DNA of 36,214 bases. Origin: Bacteroidaceae bacterium. Its GTDB lineage: Bacteria > Bacteroidota > Bacteroidia > Bacteroidales > Bacteroidaceae. Positions 32,975-36,214 of this stretch are shown in pieces. The position numbers and the translations under genes were made by a program. Every line of letters begins with the position of its first letter. Position 1 is the first letter of the stretch. The notes under the pieces were generated by a model. That model had not been told where the DNA came from. It made no database searches and saw only the letters and a program-made list of their open reading frames with translations. The stretch spans positions 1 to 36,214 of the forward strand of contig JAFSNB010000026.1 of assembly GCA_017447625.1 (NCBI GenBank). The letters are read 5' to 3'.

Positions 32975-33567
32975 ACGATATTATTCAGCAACTTGTTTCT
33001 AAAAAAATATCCGATTTCCATTGTCTTGATACCTTTCATTCAGGTATTGAGTCAATGGATAAGTTTATTAGGGAAGACTTTCGCATAAGTGTTGAAAACC
33101 ATTATTGCTCTGCATTCGGAATCTGGTATGGAGAAGAATTGGTAGCTGTTTACGCATTGAGTTTTGACTCACTGGATCTTGATTCCGATGACAAAGAAGA
33201 ACTGCTGACTGGGATTTCATCAACAGGAGTCCCCGATGTAAATTTCAATTACGAAAACACTTTTTATTCCAAACCACGGTATCCTGCTCTTGATATAGCT
33301 TATCTTGCAGTTCAAGAACAATACAGAGGTCAAGGAATAGGGACTGCTATTATAGAACTAATTGCAGATGAAACCAGAACACAGACGTTTGCAGGTTGTC
33401 AGTTCCTAACGGTTGAGGCCTTAGCGACTAGAGAATACAGCGCTGTCGGTTTTTACGAACGCTGTGGTTTCACCCCAAATGAACTTAAAAACCCCAACAA
33501 GGACACATTGCGAATGTATATGACACTCTACGCCAAAAGCGAAGAGTGGGAAGAAGAACAGGATTAA
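32971..33567 (+). CDS. GNAT family N-acetyltransferase, TacT-like
   Basis: This 198-residue protein has a single GNAT fold. The acetyl-CoA pyrophosphate loop is QYRGQGIG (117-124) after beta-4 (ALDIAYLAVQ). Motif B is TVEALATREYSAVGFYERCGF (147-167), where Y162 is in the position of the catalytic tyrosine of TacT toxins. The start (HCLDTFHSGIESMDKFIRE) also resembles the TacT substrate region. TacT enzymes block translation by acetylating the amino group of aminoacyl-tRNA. This protein carries an acidic insert (about 66-100) not typical of TacT, so the acceptor may differ. It is co-translated with the 77-residue protein and followed by a terminator at 33626-33655. Confidence 0.85.
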   Translation: MNDIIQQLVSKKISDFHCLDTFHSGIESMDKFIREDFRISVENHYCSAFGIWYGEELVAVYALSFDSLDLDSDDKEELLTGISSTGVPDVNFNYENTFYSKPRYPALDIAYLAVQEQYRGQGIGTAIIELIADETRTQTFAGCQFLTVEALATREYSAVGFYERCGFTPNELKNPNKDTLRMYMTLYAKSEEWEEEQD

Positions 33568-33625
33568 TTTCTCTTCCTATTCTTCCAAAACTCTGTGACT
33601 CCGTTGCTTCGCAATAAACTATATG

Positions 33626-33655
33626 AAGCCTTTCAGCCAGCGTTGAAAGGCTTTT
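33626..33655 (+). terminator. intrinsic terminator after the GNAT gene
   Basis: A 10-bp stem AAGCCTTTCA/TGAAAGGCTT with an 8-base loop is followed on the plus strand by TTT. It closes the two-gene GNAT unit 59 bases after its stop. Confidence 0.85.
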
Positions 33656-33657
33656 TC

Positions 33658-33765
33658 GTAACTCCGAATTGGTTGCTCTGCAAGCTTTGTGAAATAGTTC
33701 TTTTTGAATTTTCTCTCTGATTCTTTTCCTCGTTTTCCACAAAACTCTTATATTTGCGCTCGAAA
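33658..33765 (+). repeat. promoter-bearing repeat, copy A
   Basis: This copy is related over most of its length to 34623-34720. It starts at TAACTCCG; 10-12 bases are then gapped between copies. From TTTTTTGAA to the end the match is near-exact through TTCTTTTCCTCGTTTTCCAC, AAAACTCTTATATTTGCG and CGAAA. The TATATTTG at 33749-33756 is a full TAnnTTTG -7 box, placed to drive the DUF1016-related gene starting at 33820. Copy A follows the GNAT terminator directly. Confidence 0.85.
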
Positions 33766-33819
33766 ACCCGATGTTGGGCAGAAAACCTAAAAAGTGTCAT
33801 AGAAGTAACAAGAATCATA

Positions 33820-34504
33820 ATGAATATAGTAGCACACAACAGAGAAGAACAGTTTGCTGAAGTCGTGTCGATGATTCGGCACACGAGGAGCGAAGTTATA
33901 AGACTGGCAAATGCCTCTCTGATAGATCTCTATTGGCGTGTCGGACATTATATCTCCGATAAGATAGCTGTGTCTGATTGGGGTGACGGCGTGGTAAAGC
34001 AATTGTCTGAATATATCGAGCAAAAGTCTCCTGAGATAAAAGGCTTTTCAGACAAGAACCTCTGGCGCATGAAGCAGTTTTACGAGACGTATAAGGACGC
34101 GGATGAAAAACTCTCAACACTGTTGAGACAAATTAGTTGGTCGCACAACTTGGCTATTATGAGTCGTGCAAAATCGGAGGAAGAGCGACTTTTCTATCTG
34201 CATCTTTGCGTGCATGACAGACTCTCTTTCCGTCAGCTTAATCGTCAGATAGACAGCGCCCTTTATGAGCGAAACGCCTTAGGCACGCCAAAACTCTCAC
34301 CAGTGCTGAGAGAAATTGCTCCCCAGGCTGAACAGATATTCCGAGACCAATATGTGATGGGATGATACTGTGGTTGAATATGCGTTAAGTCGCAGCCTCT
34401 CACCAACGATGGTCGCCGAATACCAGCTCTGCCTGCCTGACAAAGCCCTGCTCCAGCAGAAGATGCAGAATGTGATTGAACAAGATTTATCATCAAATAT
34501 ATGA
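33820..34504 (+). pseudogene. DUF1016/YhcG-family nuclease gene with deleted catalytic core
   Basis: From ATG 33820 the frame encodes an intact DUF1016 N-terminal domain (181 residues; NREEQFAEVVSMIRHTRSEV, IDLYWRVGHYISDKI, FSDKNLWRMKQFYETYKD, LSWSHN-like ISWSHN, RQLNRQIDSALYER). It ends at TGA 34363-34365 right after IFRDQYVMG. In the next frame (34364-34504) the extreme C-terminus of the same family follows at once: VVEYALSRSLSPTMVAEYQL, then LPDKALLQQKM, to TGA. The PDDEXK nuclease core that should lie between is missing, so an internal deletion fused the ends out of frame. Intact members are nucleases often found beside restriction-modification genes. The N-terminal half may still be expressed from the box at 33749. 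Confidence 0.85.
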
Positions 34505-34622
34505 GATTGCACGTCACCTTGACTTTAGAAAAGGGCATAGTACTGAAGAAAGGGAAATTGCACCCAAGATAAAATGAATCAAAGTCCCCTGATTCACTCC
34601 AAGTGCAAATCTTGCACATGTG

Positions 34623-34720
34623 ATAACTCCGCACTTCTGTTGCTTAAATAACTTTTTTGAAATTTTCTCTCGTATTCTTTTCCTCGTTTTCCACAAAACT
34701 CCTATATTTGCGGCCGAAAG
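34623..34720 (+). repeat. promoter-bearing repeat, copy B
   Basis: This is the second copy of the repeat at 33658-33765, in direct orientation about 960 bases away. It runs from TAACTCCG through TTTTCCTCGTTTTCCACAAA to CCTATATTTGCGGCCGAAAG. TATATTTG at 34703-34710 is the -7 box and should drive the TPR gene at 34792. The intervening segment holds the deleted DUF1016 gene. Confidence 0.85.
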
Positions 34721-34791
34721 ACTACAAAGTTTAAATATATATTCTCATTAAATATACTTAATTGTTAGGCTCATTATAATTAAAGTGCTTT

Positions 34792-36075
34792 ATGTTAGAA
34801 CATATTAAAAACTTTTGTCTACATAGCATGGAATTTAGCATTAATAATTGGACATTTATATGTCTTATTAGTTTTATCATATTTGCATTTTCTCACTTCT
34901 TGAATGATAATGACGATGAGACAATGAGCATTTATGATGTCAGACAAATATATAATAAATTTGAATATTACAGAATAAACGGACCAAGTGAAATGTCGGT
35001 TTCGTATGCAGAGGAACTATGTAAGGCTATTGGAGAATTACCAGATTCCACTTTTGATCATAACAAACTAGAAATAGCTGATATGTTGAATCATGTACCA
35101 GATTGTCTGGAAAATAACGGTAATTATATTAGTGCTTTAAATGTTGGGCGTTCCATATATGAAATTTATTTATTTTCGTATGGAATTAAAGACAGAAGAA
35201 CATTATTGGCTCAATATAATTTGTCAAGATACCATTCAGATATTAATGAGTGGGATAATGCAATTTCAGCATGTACAGAAATCTTATCATTGACCAAAGA
35301 TTCCATTGATGTTTATGGTGATTTATTCTCAGCTGCAAGTAACCGCTTATCTGAATATTATTGGGGTAAGGATAACGAGAAATCTTTGCAGTTTGCCATT
35401 CTCTCATATAAAGTTAGAAAGCAGTTTTATGGGGAAAAACATATGTTTACTATAGCTTCATTATATAACATAGGCGTAAGTTGTTTCTTGATGGGAAATG
35501 CAGAAGAAGGAATTATCAAAATGAAAGAGGCGTTAGAAATAATAAGCATACACAAGGAAGATATGCCCAATTTTTATATTACGTCACTTTCAGGATTGGG
35601 GGAAGCATATCTTGGTGTTGGAATGTATTTAGAAGCGATAGAGAAGATGAAAGAATCAGTTTATTATCAAGAACAAAATTTTGGTTTTGATAATATGAAT
35701 ATCTCTGTTCGTCTTCGTGCACTTATTGCTGAATGTTATATGAAACTTAACGATGAAGAAAAAGCTTATCAGATGGCATTTGAAGCAACTGAGGGATATA
35801 TGAAATACGTCAACAAACTATCTTTAATGGATTCAAGGGATAGATATCTTAGCCTCAATACAGGATACATACAAGAATGGTTTGATATCGTATTACCACA
35901 ACTGACACATAATTATAAGGAAAATTTAGAATTTGCTAATCTCCTTTTTACCTCATCAATGTTCCGGAAAAACCTTTTAATTGATATGGAAAGATATTCA
36001 AAAGATCATGATCTTGAGGATGGTGAAAGATATGACGTTTATAATGAGTTAAACTCTGAAATAGATTATTTTTGA
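34792..36075 (+). CDS. membrane-anchored TPR protein, resembles the front part of a TPR-CHAT protein
   Basis: This 427-residue protein has a membrane helix (about 20-36, TFICLISFIIFAFSHFL), so it is anchored. A series of helix-pair repeats of TPR type follows from about 85 to 350 (for example SLYNIGVSCFLMGNAEEGIIKMKEALE and SLSGLGEAYLGVGMYLEAIEKMKES). The end (YKENLEFANLLFTSSMFRKNLLIDMERYSK) is like the linker that normally leads into a CHAT caspase-like protease domain. Here the frame stops at ELNSEIDYF, and repeats unrelated to CHAT follow. It may therefore be a truncated TPR-CHAT gene, or a TPR protein complete as it is. AT-rich codon use differs from the housekeeping genes. The promoter lies in repeat copy B. 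Confidence 0.75.
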   Translation: MLEHIKNFCLHSMEFSINNWTFICLISFIIFAFSHFLNDNDDETMSIYDVRQIYNKFEYYRINGPSEMSVSYAEELCKAIGELPDSTFDHNKLEIADMLNHVPDCLENNGNYISALNVGRSIYEIYLFSYGIKDRRTLLAQYNLSRYHSDINEWDNAISACTEILSLTKDSIDVYGDLFSAASNRLSEYYWGKDNEKSLQFAILSYKVRKQFYGEKHMFTIASLYNIGVSCFLMGNAEEGIIKMKEALEIISIHKEDMPNFYITSLSGLGEAYLGVGMYLEAIEKMKESVYYQEQNFGFDNMNISVRLRALIAECYMKLNDEEKAYQMAFEATEGYMKYVNKLSLMDSRDRYLSLNTGYIQEWFDIVLPQLTHNYKENLEFANLLFTSSMFRKNLLIDMERYSKDHDLEDGERYDVYNELNSEIDYF

Positions 36076-36078
36076 CCT

Positions 36079-36212
36079 ATAGCTCAAATTGCAGGATAGA
36101 ACACCCTTCAAATATTGATTGTTACTGGTGTTTTAAGTGATTCAAACGTTTCAAAGCATAATTCGACGTTAGAAAATGCTCAATAGCTCATTTTGCAGGA
36201 TATGACTCCCTT
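36079..36212 (+). repeat. direct repeat at the window edge, 104-base period
   Basis: ATAGCTCAAATTGCAGGATA with its following GAACACCCTT (36079-36108) recurs as ATAGCTCATTTTGCAGGATA with TGACTCCCTT (36183-36212). About 25 of 30 bases match, at a spacing of 104. The first copy begins just after the TPR gene stop. The array may continue beyond the window. The intervening 74 bases have no open frame of note. Confidence 0.75.
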
Positions 36213-36214
36213 TA

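Noticed and set aside
33485-33742. Leftward frames starting MWKTRKRIREK in both promoter repeats
   Set aside because: They arise from the repeat sequence itself (also at 34514-34696). They run against the promoter direction and have unrelated tails, so they are repeat shadows.
36079-36212. Possible CRISPR array
   Set aside because: There are only two copies with five mismatches and a 74-base gap, and no cas gene is present. The spacing and divergence do not fit a CRISPR.

Overview
The window looks like a chromosomal segment of a Prevotella-type member of the Bacteroidales (Bacteroidota). The evidence is agreement between several traits. Promoters upstream of many genes match the Bacteroidota -7 box TAnnTTTG, and Shine-Dalgarno sequences are essentially absent. 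The gene families are also typical of the phylum: DUF6452/DUF6048, DUF4199, DUF4421, GldE next to ssb, a TamL-type lipoprotein of the BamA family, a eukaryote-like (GT3) glycogen synthase next to a DUF3417-type phosphorylase, and a GlsB-like stress protein.

Layout. Positions 1-618 hold no convincing gene, only a strong minus-strand hairpin terminator. A tRNA-Ser(GCU) follows at 619-705. From 836 to 7375 everything is on the minus strand: ApbE flavin transferase, DUF6048 and DUF6452 (one overlapping operon), then a membrane glycosyltransferase with a DUF4199 protein, then mutS2. The glycosyltransferase pair is bracketed by a near-identical inverted 57-bp repeat and by TTTAAG-rich tracts. A divergent promoter pair separates mutS2 from a plus-strand run: GlsB-like protein, an unlisted 34-residue ORF, a protein of unknown family and a DUF4421 protein. 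A minus-strand block follows (GH43 glycosidase, gldE, ssb). Then comes a long plus-strand housekeeping stretch: Na/Pi cotransporter, lepA, a Crp/Fnr regulator overlapping an SpoU-type RNA methyltransferase overlapping tamL, a WalJ-like metallohydrolase, a Ca/Na antiporter, glycogen synthase and glycogen phosphorylase. A bidirectional terminator separates these from a minus-strand M16 metallopeptidase lipoprotein.

From about 31.4 kb the character changes. The DNA becomes AT-rich, long stretches are non-coding, and several palindromic or repeated elements appear, with a transposase remnant. These surround small accessory genes: a two-gene unit of a GNAT acetyltransferase preceded by a basic 77-residue protein (toxin-antitoxin-like), a DUF1016-family nuclease gene that has lost its catalytic core, and a membrane-anchored TPR protein that resembles the front half of a TPR-CHAT protein. 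The last two are each preceded by the same ~100-bp promoter-bearing repeat.

The most notable unexplained items are: a palindromic intergenic-type repeat inserted in frame inside the glycogen synthase gene; the inverted 57-bp repeat pair around the glycosyltransferase operon; a 251-bp nested palindrome built of TTCACAAGG-like words; the GNAT pair with an unrecognised partner; and the duplicated promoter cassette. All functional statements come from reading the sequence, and no database search was run.
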